Source of the DNA: Nematostella vectensis
Lineage: Eukaryota; Cnidaria; Anthozoa; Actiniaria; Edwardsiidae
Assembly: GCF_932526225.1 (NCBI RefSeq)
Contig: NC_064035.1
Coordinates: 21,503,969 to 21,567,968 of the forward strand
DNA: 64,000 bases
Reading direction: 5' to 3'
This document shows positions 26,101 through 35,099 of the stretch, one piece after another. Under the pieces are notes generated by a model that saw only the letters and a list, made by a program, of their open reading frames with translations, had not been told where the DNA came from and ran no database searches. Both the position numbers and the translations under genes were made by a program. How positions within the stretch are numbered: position 1 is the first letter of the stretch; each line of letters begins with the position of its first letter.

Positions 26101-26254
26101 AGGTTAAGGATAAGTCGTGTTCTTACTGTTTCTGTGAGATGGTAAGTCTGTCTAGAAGTTCCGGCTGGTGTAATACGTCCGATTCCACGTTCCTCGATAG
26201 ATTGTCCACTCCTTGGAACTCCTTGTAAATAGCTTGCTGTAGTAATGTAGCCAT
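11157..26254 (-). CDS. SPMIP4-like: SPMIP4/C7orf31-family protein, complete seven-exon gene (560 aa)
   Basis: Exons in coding order: 26127-26254, 22118-22297, 21695-21766, 19114-19143 (30-nt microexon), 18169-18448, 12410-12655, 11157-11903. All junctions are GT-AG, phases agree throughout, and the sum is 1683 nt (561 codons with stop). Recognised from remembered vertebrate C7orf31: exon 2 has KVPWGRSISYGG, SLPESHRPKQEPP and KGHRHFGGG; exon 3 GLPIEQYYDLTQLKKS; exon 5 LPFPSEHPYYSHISKMALFP and KKPLTWNGHNFY; exon 6 FYPTPPLSLDP and NGPQNVLRLDNYDD; exon 7 TPPHPLEGR and a C-terminal ALIELQNSWSRTEAHRKFHQ ending in FYYHR. Vertebrate members are about 590 aa and are described as sperm-associated microtubule inner proteins of axonemal doublets; the role here is by homology. 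No signal peptide or membrane segment is seen. The start is the first ATG of exon 1, which aligns with the paralogue's exon 1. Confidence 0.88.
13265..15395. mobile_element. Non-autonomous TIR element, about 2.1 kb, candidate Mutator-like
   Basis: The segment is bracketed by the 10-bp direct repeat CACCGCGGTT (13255-13264 and 15396-15405). Inside, the two ends are imperfect inverted repeats: the left begins ATCATAGACACTAATC and the right, read inward, begins ATCCTAGATACTTAAA; both continue with ACTAATCAGAAACT and ACAGATACTAA motifs. The interior is a diverged tandem duplication: about 13320-14220 resembles about 14280-15370 (shared blocks around GGTGAAGACCACCCAAGTGG and TATTTCCAG). No transposase frame is present. 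A 9-11-bp target duplication would suit Mutator-like elements, but the family is an inference. Confidence 0.6.
15406..18168. other. Remainder of SPMIP4 intron 5, no gene seen
   Basis: AT-rich intron sequence of the minus-strand gene. It holds a short AT dinucleotide tract near 16146 and a tRNA-like remnant at about 17337-17400. I see no exon with family similarity and no retrotransposon frame. Confidence 0.6.
17337..17400 (-). repeat. tRNA-like 3' half, possible SINE remnant
   Basis: On the minus strand a B-box-like GGGTTCAATTCCCGG hairpin follows a stem-loop with arms GCACT and AGTGC, and is followed by a T-run that could serve as a Pol III terminator. The 5' half has no recognisable A box or matching acceptor stem, so it is not a complete tRNA gene. 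Confidence 0.35.
18575..18976. repeat. ACAC-rich minisatellite in SPMIP4 intron 4
   Basis: Tandem array of about 21-bp and composite units made of CACAATACACACAAATACAT and CACAATACATTACACAATAC. It starts about 130 bp on the intron side of exon 5. The frames through it are repeat artefacts. Confidence 0.93.
19114..19143 (-). other. 30-nt coding microexon of the SPMIP4-family gene
   Basis: On the minus strand an acceptor TCTACTTCCAG precedes 30 nt encoding (L)IPDPHKVDI(S), followed by the donor GTGAGC. Its phase (2 in, 2 out) joins exon 3, ending GAGCT, to exon 5, beginning CAAACAC. The paralogue has a 30-nt exon at the same place with the same phase (30679-30708), and the vertebrate protein has an equivalent LIPKPP stretch. 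That three-way agreement is why I accept so short an exon. Confidence 0.85.
19144..19605. repeat. 42-bp minisatellite derived from the microexon acceptor
   Basis: About 11 copies of a roughly 42-bp unit (plus strand GGAAGTGGATACAAGTGAAT, then ATCAGGCTAA and ATAATATCAGGCT). On the gene's strand each unit reads CTGATATTCACTTGTATCCA then CTTCCAG, essentially the polypyrimidine tract and AG of the adjacent microexon acceptor. The last unit is the real acceptor. Confidence 0.95.
20347..21573 (+). CDS. Uncharacterised 408-aa protein, single exon, nested in SPMIP4 intron 3
   Basis: Uninterrupted frame of 408 codons with even, non-repetitive composition. I do not recognise the family. Residues 1-80 look helical and charged (FLEDVLETAELLREKI); a proline/serine linker TPTPSPSPPVSPDT follows near residue 75. 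The central region has RPYDIFVVDIGKLNLNN and RGFESGKSLERF, and a Ser/Thr-rich stretch lies around 335-350. The C-terminal VIGLILDFGYPECLVEELKG is weakly reminiscent of a UBA-type helical bundle. No signal peptide or membrane helix is seen. The start is the first ATG after in-frame stops. It lies opposite to the host gene, between exon 3 and the microexon, and lack of introns could mean retroposition. An AATAAA at 21845 would put antisense 3' UTR across SPMIP4 exon 3. Confidence 0.75.
   Translation: MAELDLSTPSQCSSDIVDFLEDVLETAELLREKIAVLVARYPVTAKDNSIPVIIGEIQMKIKGRLELERKLLKTPTPSPSPPVSPDTVEATPVKEVLYLVSLFESSCLRRRTIDQIGKLESVLPRKKTVKVAVSVECLTNEKYDAGKRLLRLKDNQKQYESLDIQNQSRPYDIFVVDIGKLNLNNESIPFFNLRGFESGKSLERFAMNPRASRRLKNEDATERFATAIKISAANYAHWSAMYYKSVANKDNNSLQRHLRQYVKDPLHSKGVIYCCQVRTSDEKGDPSAQMLIGKAQGSFIEDIKSILAQTSTEKASLFQLTLSNQMTWSNLTENGSETGSSRQSSAATTADSNAQVIGLILDFGYPECLVEELKGSLDMGDRLSTLEKKYIKYFGAKSPLGLNNGLDD
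22326..24363. repeat. 18-bp minisatellite in SPMIP4 intron 1, next to the exon 2 acceptor
   Basis: About 113 copies of an 18-bp unit (CTTACAACACGCACGAGT alternating with CTTACAACACGCATGAAT). Larger segments are duplicated: about 22880-23560 resembles about 23570-24050. Because 18 is a multiple of 3, all frames stay open on both strands; these are artefacts. On the host gene's strand every unit contains GTAAGA. The array begins only about 28 bp upstream of the exon 2 acceptor. Confidence 0.97.
24364..26126. other. SPMIP4 intron 1, distal part, no gene seen
   Basis: AT-rich intron between the 18-bp array and exon 1. Short frames here have no family similarity that I recognise and no paired splice sites in a consistent phase. 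Confidence 0.6.
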
Positions 26255-28090
26255 TTCGGGATTACGGAATGTTTCGCGAACGAAAACTAACCATTACCAA
26301 GTTCCCTGTTCATCGCAAAATTTATCTAAACTTCACAAATTGATAACAAAGTTCATATAAGAATTTCTTTACCGGCCCAGGCCGAAATAACTTAGCCGCG
26401 CACAATTTACAAACATATTTTACCTAGGCGACGGGGCCTTCGCGATTGGCTCATTAGACAATAGTCCCACAGGTCATGATGGAGGGGAGAAAAGGCCTGA
26501 CTCTTCGTCACAAGAGAACAATGACCTTTTTGTGCGTGACATTGTGTTGAGTCTAACGCGCTTTAAACTGAGTTCAATTTTTTCCTTCGATTTTTTGTAC
26601 AATTCTCTCTAAAGCCCAGATGCGAACTCCCCGCAAGCTCGAAGTATTTTTTCCCTTGACCATAGCTTAACACGTTTTTTCGAATTATATTATCGACGTA
26701 CTCCTACTTCCGATATCGTGTTAGTGGCTTGCTTTGTTTTTTTCACGAGTATTGGTCCCAAAGATACATTTACATCACGCCCAGTCTTAACTGGTCCAAA
26801 CAGTGTGACGAGATCAAGAAGAAAGCGAACAGGGTGCTAAACATTCTCCAGAGGAACTTATCATCATGTCCTGCTGAGGTCAAGGAGAAGGCCTACATTA
26901 GTCTTGTGCGTCCTGTAGCTGAATATGCCTCCCCAGCGTGGTCTCCACACACTCAAAAGGACATCAACTGTGTCGAGTCAATTCAACGCCGCGCTGCCCG
27001 CTTTGTCACAAACGATTATCGTAGAGATAGTAGTGTTTCAAACATGATTGCCCAACTAGGATGGCAATCGTTACAAAATCGTAGAGTGATAAATGATATT
27101 TCTTTATTTTACAATGTTAATTTTCATCACGTAAACATTGACTTTCCCACTGACATTAAGCTGAGACACTTCAATTATGCTACTAGGGCTAGTGCCCGTC
27201 ATTGTTTCCAGTTTGACCATCCAACACCAGCAGTAAATTGTTACAAGTTTTCGTTCTATGTAAGATCTGTTCCAGTTTGGAACTCACTGTCTCAATCATG
27301 CTTTAACAATATATCAACTGTAACACAATTTCGTGCGGCCTTGCCTAGCGAGCTAATCCAGCAATGATCGTATGCTTTATTTATTTGTTTTTAATGTGTT
27401 TTTTGTGTATCATTATTATTACTTGATTGTACTGTTTTTTTATGTATTATTATTTATTATTATTTATTTATTTATTCTGTTGTTGCAGTCAACTTTTTTT
27501 TTTTTTTTTTTTTTATTTTTTTTTTTTTATCCGTTGGTCCTTGGTCGTCGACCGCTCATTGCCGGATTAGCTTGCTAGGGGCAATTATCCTAATTAAAGA
27601 TTAAAGATTAAAGATACTCGTATGCTCCACTTCTTGATTGCTGGTCACAATTCAAAGCCAATGTTTCGATTGCTGGCCGTATTTGGTTAGCATTCTGCTA
27701 GCAAGCGATAGGGAGAGGCCCTACAACAAACATCGTGTGTGACCATCACGAACCATTACGCCCCCTGTTTTATGCCCTATCGCTAATTTAATTAGCATGT
27801 CTCATTCGACTGGTTGAAAAGCCCGGCATAGTTCAATAGGTGGCAAATAATCAATTCAGAACGGTGACAAAAGAACAAGCGGAGCGTAACGTAACGCTTG
27901 ACGTAACCAAGGCGAAATGTGTTTAGACTTGGCCGAACGTGCAAGCTAGGGAATGCCTTTACACTCTCCCTTCGTATAATTATCACCAAAGCCGGCAAAT
28001 ATCTGTAAAGGAGCACATAGACCTCCAATATACCACCGGGACAGAGTGTTAGAATGAGGCTCTCATGATGTGACGGGGTACGACAGGACA
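26255..28090. promoter_or_regulatory. Shared upstream region of two head-to-head SPMIP4-family genes
   Basis: The start codons of the minus-strand gene (26254) and plus-strand paralogue (28091) face away from each other across 1.84 kb. Nearly half of this (about 26.75-27.62 kb) is a truncated LINE, so the ancestral spacing may have been about 1 kb. A bidirectional promoter is an inference from geometry; I see no convincing TATA box. Confidence 0.45.
26750..27616 (+). mobile_element. 5'-truncated LINE fragment (RT C-terminal region)
   Basis: An open frame (about 26729-27367) encodes the C-terminal part of a LINE reverse transcriptase: CDEIKKKANRVLNILQRNL, AYISLVRPVAEYASPAWSPH, SIQRRAARFVTNDY and a terminal TQFRAALPSELIQQ. 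It lacks endonuclease and catalytic RT domains. The 3' end has T-rich sequence and a short tandem tail (AATTAAAGATTAAAGATTAA). It differs in sequence and tail from the LINE at 3.6-7.3 kb, so it is a different family. Confidence 0.9.
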
Positions 28091-31000
28091 ATGATCAGCA
28101 CTGAATATTTGACGAGTTTGCAAACTCAGCTGTACAGAGAGAAGCAAGGGCATGATAAGTTGTCCCGAACTTTCCAGTCAACGCTGAACGTGACTCCAGG
28201 CCAGGATCAGCGAATAACTACCTACCCAGACCGGTGAGCTTAGTGTTATCATGAAGCTAGTAGGCTAAAAAGTATGGCCCTCTTTATCTTGTTTTATAGA
28301 CCGTCTAGTTATAGTCTACGATGAGTATACAGCATGAATAAAATGTTTAATTACTAGGATAACTTACACACAAATTAACAAATAACACAGGGAAGATTTA
28401 TTGAAATTTGCCGATGTTTCTATCGCTCGATGCTTGTTCGCGCGCGAATACTGTCGAAATTTGAGACTCTCGCGCTTAGCAAGTCACGATTTGTCTGACC
28501 CCGGGTTATCGCATTACTTGATGGTATACGGAAAACTCAAATACTAAGCCAAATGTCTAGTAAACTCGGGTAGAGACCACTTCGAACTCGAACTACTTAC
28601 TTTTTTAATAAAGGGAGTTTTCATTAAATGCCCCGAAAGGACACTTCAAAATTTGACCCCCCCCCCCCCCCCCCCCCCCATTCACAGTGAAATATTTTCT
28701 CGACCCAGTTCCTACTCATGTCTCCTACGTACCCTACGTTAATCAACAAAATAGTTTTCCTGCAAGCGGAGGCTTCTTTTATTTGTACGTCACTGGACTG
28801 GCGTTCGCGAGGAAAAAAAAAAAACCTGGAAACCAGACCATAAAAATACAAAGAAAAGCACAGGCAGCCCAAGTACATTATAAGTAATTTTTTTCTGTAT
28901 GATGAAAGAGACAAAATACAGTGTTTATAAACAAATATGGCTTCGTAAGAGGGTTTCTGATAAACTCGCGAAATTGCTTGAAAATCGTCACAGAGGTCCT
29001 GAAAATAGTGATAAATAAAAGTATAAGTATTAATTGAACTTGTCCTGTTGTTATTTGATGATTTGGCAGCCTAGAAGTTGATCAAATATATCTCCCCCTA
29101 ACCAGAGGTCAGAGATATATTTGATTATAGAACTTCTAGGCTGCAAAATCATCATCATTCTGTGATGATTTTCAAGCAATTTCACGAGTTTATCGAAAAC
29201 CCTCTTACGAAGCCATATAAACACTGTATTTCATCTCTCTCATGATACAATAAAAATTTACTTATAATGTCCTTGGGCTGCCTGTGAGAAAAGAGGCTTC
29301 TGCTAACAGGAAACAAAATAGTGTACAAATCTTGAAAATAAAATCTGTTGCCCTCCTTTCTGGGTTGACAATCTAGGCAAGAACAAATATTTCATATTTC
29401 ACAAATTTTACTGCTGAATAAAAACATTCGGTTTTAGCGGACCCAATTTTAGCAATTTTTTAAAATATGATTATGCGTTATTTTCTCATTCTAAACGTCA
29501 GCTGAACACTAGCTTGTGGTGCCTCGAATGGGCGAAAGACAAAAGTTCGGTATTTGTGATTTGTCTTCCCATCATGCAGTGGTATTGTGTTGTGTAACCA
29601 TGACACTCATCTCGGTATTGTTTTGCTTTATAACACATGACAGCTGACTAACTGTCATCGTTACTTTCCAGGTACTGGAAGTTCCTAGAGCGCTCGGCTG
29701 TGTACCACAAGGTGCCGTGGGGGCGTGCCAGGAGTTACGCAGGAGATGCGGCTGTCCAGTTGCCAACCGAGCACCGCCCGAAATGGGAGCCTCCTACAAT
29801 GCTCCAGAAGACCCACAAGCATTATGGGACCGGGGCCAATCCTTACCCGAGGTAAAGGGATTAAAACCTTGGGGTGGGGGGTGGGGGTGATATAGTCACT
29901 TGCAGTGGTTAATGGATTTGGCATTTATGCTAAATCTGCTTTATCATATACTCTTTACTTCTGCCATAAGTTAGTAATTTTGCTAAAAACAATCATTGCA
30001 GAGATCTGTTCTTTAAACAGTGAGTTGGATTTGATCAGACAAATACAAACTAGGCACTATGAAAACTAAAGCATAATTCGCAACATAATGTGGCCGTCAC
30101 CATACATGATGAGTGTCCATGTTACCCTTAAGTGGGCGTCACTATGCATGGTGAGTGTCCATGTTACCTTTAAGTGGGCTTCACCATACATGAGTGTCCA
30201 TGTTACCCTTAAGTGGGCATCACCATGCATGATGAGTGTCCATGTTACCCTTAAGTGGGCGTCACCAAACATGATGAGTGTCCATCTTACCCTTAAGTGG
30301 ACATCACCATGCATGATGAGTGTCCATCTTACCCTTAAGTGGGCATCACCATGCATGATGAGTGTCCATGTTACCCTTAAGTGGGTGTCACCATACATGA
30401 TGAACGCCTTATCACCCTTGGTGTTCTTGTTTTACCTCCTTATCGTGTCTGGTTGATTATGTTTTATGCGTTTTTTACAGGGGTGTTCCAATCGCACAAT
30501 ACTATGATCTGACACAGCTTAAGAAGAGCAACTTAAGATGGAACGATGAACTGTAAGATCGTAGATTAATAAAACCGCGAAGCTTTAGAAAATATTTTTC
30601 ATTATGTTCAACTCATTTTCCTTTTATTACTTTTTTCGCCTTGCTCATCTTTTCCACCTTGTTTTTATGCCTTTTTAGGATATCAAGACCAACTACAGCT
30701 CAAGTTCAGTAAGTGCACAACAGATAAATGTATAACCCAGTTTCACATACAAAACCACCTTGCCACTACATAACCACCCCACCAAGCCTCACCCCACCCT
30801 TGCCACATAACCACCCCACCAAGCCTCACCCCACCCTTGCCACATAACCACCCCACCAAGCCTCACCCCACCCTTGCCACATAACCACCCCACCAAGCCT
30901 AACCCCACCCTTGCCACATAACCACCCCACCAAGGCTCACCCCACCCTTGCCACATAACCACCGCACTAAGCCTCACCCCACCCTTGCCACATAACCACC

Positions 31001-32885
31001 CCACCAAGCCTCACCCCACCCTTCCCACATAACCACCCCACCAAGCCTCACCCCACCCTTGCCACATAACCACCCCACCAAGCCTCACCCCACCCTTCCC
31101 ACATAACCACCCCACCAAGCCTCACCCCACCCTTCCCACATAACCACCCCACCAAGCCTCACCCCACCCTTGCCACTAACCAGTGGTCATAACCAGCGAG
31201 TGGGGTAAAGCTCCCCCCCCCTCCCACACACACACACACGAGGGACAAGGGGTTGGCCGTGCGAAAATGTTTTGTAGCTGCGGCCTCTATCTTATTAGTC
31301 TATCCTATTATCCTCTATCTTATTAGTCTATCCGCGCATATCTCGCGGCACATACATTTCCAAAACCATAGACTTTCGTACTCAGCTAAATTTCGCGATT
31401 TTAAATTTTGTGAATTTTGCGAGACAAAAGTTTTTTGTTTTCATCGCTGATGCTGGTCTATTGCGAAATTCAAGTGACGCGAAGTGAAGAGCTGTGTAGT
31501 ATACAATGTATGACAGATTCTTTCTTCGGTTGCCAGGCAAAGCAACATCGTCCTCCCCTTCCCCAAGGAATCCCCACATACCTCCCACATGTCCCGTCAG
31601 GCCATGTTCCCTCGCCCGCAACCTTACCATGGCTACGAGGTCAGCGGTACAACGGTTTTACCCACCCCTCCCCCGTCACGAATAATGAACAAGGCAATGG
31701 GAAGCTTTGGTCGGAGAGAAGTCGTTTGTTATCGAAGTCCCGAACGCTTACCGGGAAGTGATCGCTTTGAAGCGGACATAAAGCCTGTTAACGTAAGTGA
31801 AAGAAAAAAAATAATAATAAGATATAGCGATAAACGTTGTATTTTTTGTGGTGTGTGTTTTTATTTTTTCCAATCAAAATCGTATATTTAGTAAATAAAC
31901 CCCTTCTGGCAGCTGGGATATCGGCGGATAATGTCCAAGGATGAGAAATAGTACGAAAAATAAACAGTGGCCGGGAAGCGAAGCTTCGGGAGCAACTGTG
32001 AAATTTTGAGGACCATTTCTCATCCGCGGACATTATCCGCCGATATCACAGTGAGCCAAAGAAGGGGTTTATTTATTTTATATCCCAGCGACTACACTGA
32101 AAATGCGAAAAGTGTCTTCTGCGCGCGCCGACGTGCACTGGAATGACGCCACGAGCGCGTGCTGTTTTGTTTGCCATTCGCGAAAGATAAAAATCCATGC
32201 AACAATTTTTTTATTAGAACAAAAACAACAAGCTCAAAACTTGCATTTCAACTGATGGATTTACACGTAGACAGTTTTCTTATTGTTCTGCTGAGAGCTG
32301 GAATAGAAATTGAAGCAAAAGTTTTCAATTTTGAAATGTCTTCTGCGCGCGCGCTGACCTGCACGGGAATGACGCCACGAGCGCGCGCTGATGTGAAGTT
32401 TTTTTTTGTCATTGTTTTTTCTTTCGCGTTTCAGGATAAATTCTTACAAAATATATTGATTATTATTCTATAAAAGAAATAAAAAATTCTTTCTATGCCT
32501 TCATAGCGTTTTGAAATCCTTGTTTGAGGAGTTATTGGGCAGACAAAAAGGGAGTTTTGACTGCACAAAAATCTTCACAGGAGAGATATCACTTTGGCTG
32601 GACGTTATCGACTGATATTTGTCCTGTGAAAATGTACACGTGATCCGTATTGACCAATGGGCGCGCGTGAAAATTCATCATTTGGGTTATAACTTGAAAT
32701 ACCTGCTTAGCGACTATTAATGCGCCGATAATACCATATCAATTTCCTATATTTCTTTCTAGATTGAGAACCAGTTTTTCAATAAGCACGATGTGATCAG
32801 TGAGTTCAACAAACTGCACCCAAGCCACACGCCCACCATAAGGCTACCGATACAACGGCTCCGCAAGGCAGACTGGCATCACTGA
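28091..32885 (+). CDS. SPMIP4-like: SPMIP4/C7orf31-like paralogue, six exons, C-terminally short (267 aa)
   Basis: Exons: 28091-28233, 29672-29851, 30481-30552, 30679-30708, 31537-31792, 32763-32885. The sum is 804 nt (268 codons with stop), and all junctions are GT-AG with agreeing phases. Exons 2, 3 and 4 are 180, 72 and 30 nt, exactly as in the minus-strand gene, and phases match through exon 5. Key stretches: KVPWGRARSYAGDAAVQLP, EHRPKWEPPTMLQKTHKHYG, GVPIAQYYDLTQLKKSN, LISRPTTAQV and VLPFPKESPHTSHMSRQAMF with GSFGRRE. The last exon (IENQFFNKHDVISEFNKLHP to RKADWHH) does not resemble exons 6-7 of the longer gene, so the C-terminal half of the family is missing. It is probably a microtubule-associated protein by family. 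Confidence 0.82.
28236..28745. other. Intron 1, no gene seen; C homopolymer
   Basis: Intron of the plus-strand paralogue. Apart from a run of about 24 C at 28656-28679, nothing distinctive is seen. Confidence 0.6.
28750..29320. mobile_element. Foldback/MITE-like element, about 0.57 kb
   Basis: Long inverted repeat. The left arm (about 28755-28990: AGGCTTCTTTT, CAGGCAGCCCAAGTACATTA, GGCTTCGTAAGAGGGTTTCT) is mirrored by the right arm (about 29158-29318: AAACCCTCTTACGAAGCC, TAATGTCCTTGGGCTGCCTG, AAAAGAGGCTTCT). A second palindrome sits in the centre (GCAGCCTAGAAGTT against AACTTCTAGGCTGC, about 29056-29155). No coding capacity. It lies in intron 1 of the plus-strand paralogue. Confidence 0.85.
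30096..30410. repeat. 42-bp minisatellite in paralogue intron 2
   Basis: About 7.5 copies of a unit with GTGTCCATGTTACCCTTAAG, then TGGGCGTCACCATGCATGATGA in variants. It ends about 70 bp before exon 3. Confidence 0.95.
30745..31185. repeat. 37-bp C-rich minisatellite in paralogue intron 4
   Basis: About 12 copies of a unit CATAACCACCCCACCAAGCC followed by TCACCCCACCCTTGCCA. It starts about 35 bp after the microexon donor. One strand is strongly C-rich, the other G-rich with repeated GGGGTGGGG-like runs. Confidence 0.95.
31893..32077. mobile_element. Short hairpin MITE, about 185 bp
   Basis: Terminal inverted repeats AAATAAACCCCTTCT / AGAAGGGGTTTATTT with a second pair GATATCGGCGGATAATGTCC / GGACATTATCCGCCGATATC. 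No coding capacity; it lies in the last intron of the plus-strand paralogue. Confidence 0.85.
32090..32420. repeat. Diverged two-copy repeat in paralogue intron 5
   Basis: A block with GTCTTCTGCGCGCG and GGAATGACGCCACGAGCGCG occurs near 32110 and again near 32340, with similar flanking A/T-rich sequence. Two copies at about 230-bp spacing. Confidence 0.7.
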
Positions 32886-33180
32886 GCCCCCCCACCCCCA
32901 ATACACAAACAACCCTCCACCTCACCCCCACCGTACGGCTACCGATACAACGAGAACACAAGGCAGACTGGCACCACTAAGCCCCCCACCCCCCCTAATA
33001 CACAATCACCCCTCACCCCCACCGTACGGCTACCGATACAACGGCAACACAAGGCAGACTGGCATCACTAAGCCCCCCACCCCCCTATACACAATCCCCC
33101 CCTCACCCCCACCGTACGGCTACCGATACAACACAAGGCAGACTGGCACCACTAAGCCCCCCACCCCCCCCCCCCCCTAT
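32838..33180. repeat. Tandem repeat built from the paralogue's stop-codon region
   Basis: Four imperfect copies of a unit of about 75-85 bp. The first copy contains the last coding codons and stop (GGCTACCGATACAACGGCTC, AAGGCAGACTGGCATCACTG); later copies, in the 3' UTR, keep GGCTACCGATACAAC and AAGGCAGACTGGC, separated by C-rich spacers. Confidence 0.92.
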
Positions 33181-33256
33181 ACACAAACCAATCAGACTGT
33201 CCTGCTTTAGCGAACCACTGAAGCTGATTTTTTTATGCTTGTTGATACATTTTTTA

Positions 33257-33262
33257 AATAAA
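33257..33262 (+). other. Candidate poly(A) signal of the plus-strand paralogue
   Basis: AATAAA about 370 bp after the stop codon, just beyond the C-rich repeat, which would place the whole repeat in the 3' UTR. Confidence 0.5.
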
Positions 33263-34850
33263 ACGAGAAGTATCTTCAAGATAGTGAATTGCTCGGAGAT
33301 TGGAGTGTGAGATCACGGGCTCTAGGATAATTTTACTCCAAAGTATTGTGTGGTGCCTTGTTAATGTTTAATAAACTACGCATTTCTTTCCTCTACTGGT
33401 TGTGTTTGAATTGTTTTGGCTCCTCCAGCGAGCTGTCCCTTTGCGTTTGTTACGACAAACGAGTCGACCACCAGCGGTATGTTTTTTCCCATCCCCGCTT
33501 CCCAATTATTTTATTATATAGCGTATCGTTGAAAAGGGTAAAATACATTCTTTGCTACAGCTTTTGCAATCCATGCCTTCTTCAATTTGGAAATTCAGAG
33601 CCAGTTTTTCTAGCATTAAAGCTGGATCGATCGCCATTACTACGGGTACATTACTTCTGTAAGAGTATTAAAAGTTTGTTCTACGAATACATGAATTTAT
33701 TGTTTTAGCCAGACAATAAAATTGGTTGAAAAAAACACCACTTCTATTTTCAAAAACAACAAAATGATTTTTGTAGTTCTTAGCAAGATCATTCAATCTC
33801 GATGAATTGAGAGCAGCTCTTTTCAATAGCACTTTCAGTCTTTTTCTCAACTTTTTTTTTTCTTAAAGATTGCATTAGTTTCATTCTGCATTAGTTTCAG
33901 TTCTGTCAGAAATTTTCTGACAGAACTCCTGTAGTAACTTTGCATGCAAGTATTTATTTGAGCATATTGAACATAACAATAAGGCAGACAAATACATGAG
34001 TCTGAGGTCACAGCAGCTTTCAAAGTTGTGATTTCACTGGTGTCAATAATTGGCAATTTGTAATGAGGCTCACTGGCCCTTTGTAACAAATCTCCACCCA
34101 TCTTGGGCTCAATATTATATTCCCGCCATGTTAGGCATTGGGTCAGCTGATTTTCAGGTTTGTATAGCATTGAATGGCATTTAAGTAGCATTGAACAGTG
34201 AAAATGATCCCACACCAGTGAAAAATCGCTTTGAATGCCGCGGGAACTTATACAAAGGTAATTTAGACAATTATAGCTTGAATAAGCTTGAACTTGCCAA
34301 AAAAACCTCGCCAAGAATGAGAAGACCACGTGATGCGGAGTCCGAACAACCAAAAGCGATTTTTGGAGCATCGACTCTACTAAACTGGTGCGCATGCGCC
34401 GTAATGTAACGCAGGGAACCCACAAAAAAGACGATCGACTACAAAATTAGAATTGCTCTCCGCTCGCTCCGAGCAATAATCATTATTATAATTAGAAGCA
34501 ATTTTAAAATACTGTAAGTGAAAATTGTTGCGGTCCTTCTATTCCTGCGTTCGTACAGTATAAAAAAAAAACCTGAAGTGAAGGATGCGCGAAAATATGC
34601 ACGTTTACACTGCAACTTAAAAGGTGCATACTCTTCCATCGCGATCCACACGGTGGTCTATTTCTGCTCTCGTTTCAGGTTATTCAGATAAACTTGTATA
34701 TGGAGATTGGGGCCTTGAAACATCTCGAATAACCGGCCATACCAAACGCAGCGCTAGGGGGCGGAGCTTCTACACAACCGAGATCAAAGAAGAGCACTTT
34801 TTGACGTCCTCAAGACGTCTTCCTGAGGGTGCAAGACATTGGACATATTT
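33263..34850. other. Intergenic region between convergent genes, no supported gene
   Basis: Lies between the 3' ends of the plus-strand SPMIP4 paralogue and the minus-strand cotransporter. A 192-codon minus-strand frame (33847-34425) is the only long one and shows no family that I recognise. Confidence 0.5.
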
Positions 34851-34854
34851 TTAA

Positions 34855-34860
34855 TTTATT
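34855..34860 (-). other. Candidate poly(A) signal of the NKCC gene
   Basis: AATAAA on the minus strand, about 240 bp after the stop codon at 35100. Confidence 0.5.
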
Positions 34861-35099
34861 GATTTTTAGAAATTCGATAAGCTCTTTGCTGTTTGTTCAA
34901 ACAAAAAGTGCCACAGCCATTTTTTTAAGAACAAAACGGCAACTCCTACTCGGAAACAACCAAGTCCTACTCGTACACATGCTGTAGTATTTATAATTTA
35001 ATTCTATCATCATTTCTATTGAATGTCAAATGTTTTGTACAAAAAAAGTATAAACGAGTTTATCTAGCAACTGTAACCCAGAGAGTCACATGAGCCTTG

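Noticed and set aside
33847-34425. 192-codon minus-strand frame between the paralogue and NKCC
   Set aside because: I recognise no family, it ends in low-complexity sequence and there is no matching splice or start context; it could be a relic of a mobile element, so I leave it open.
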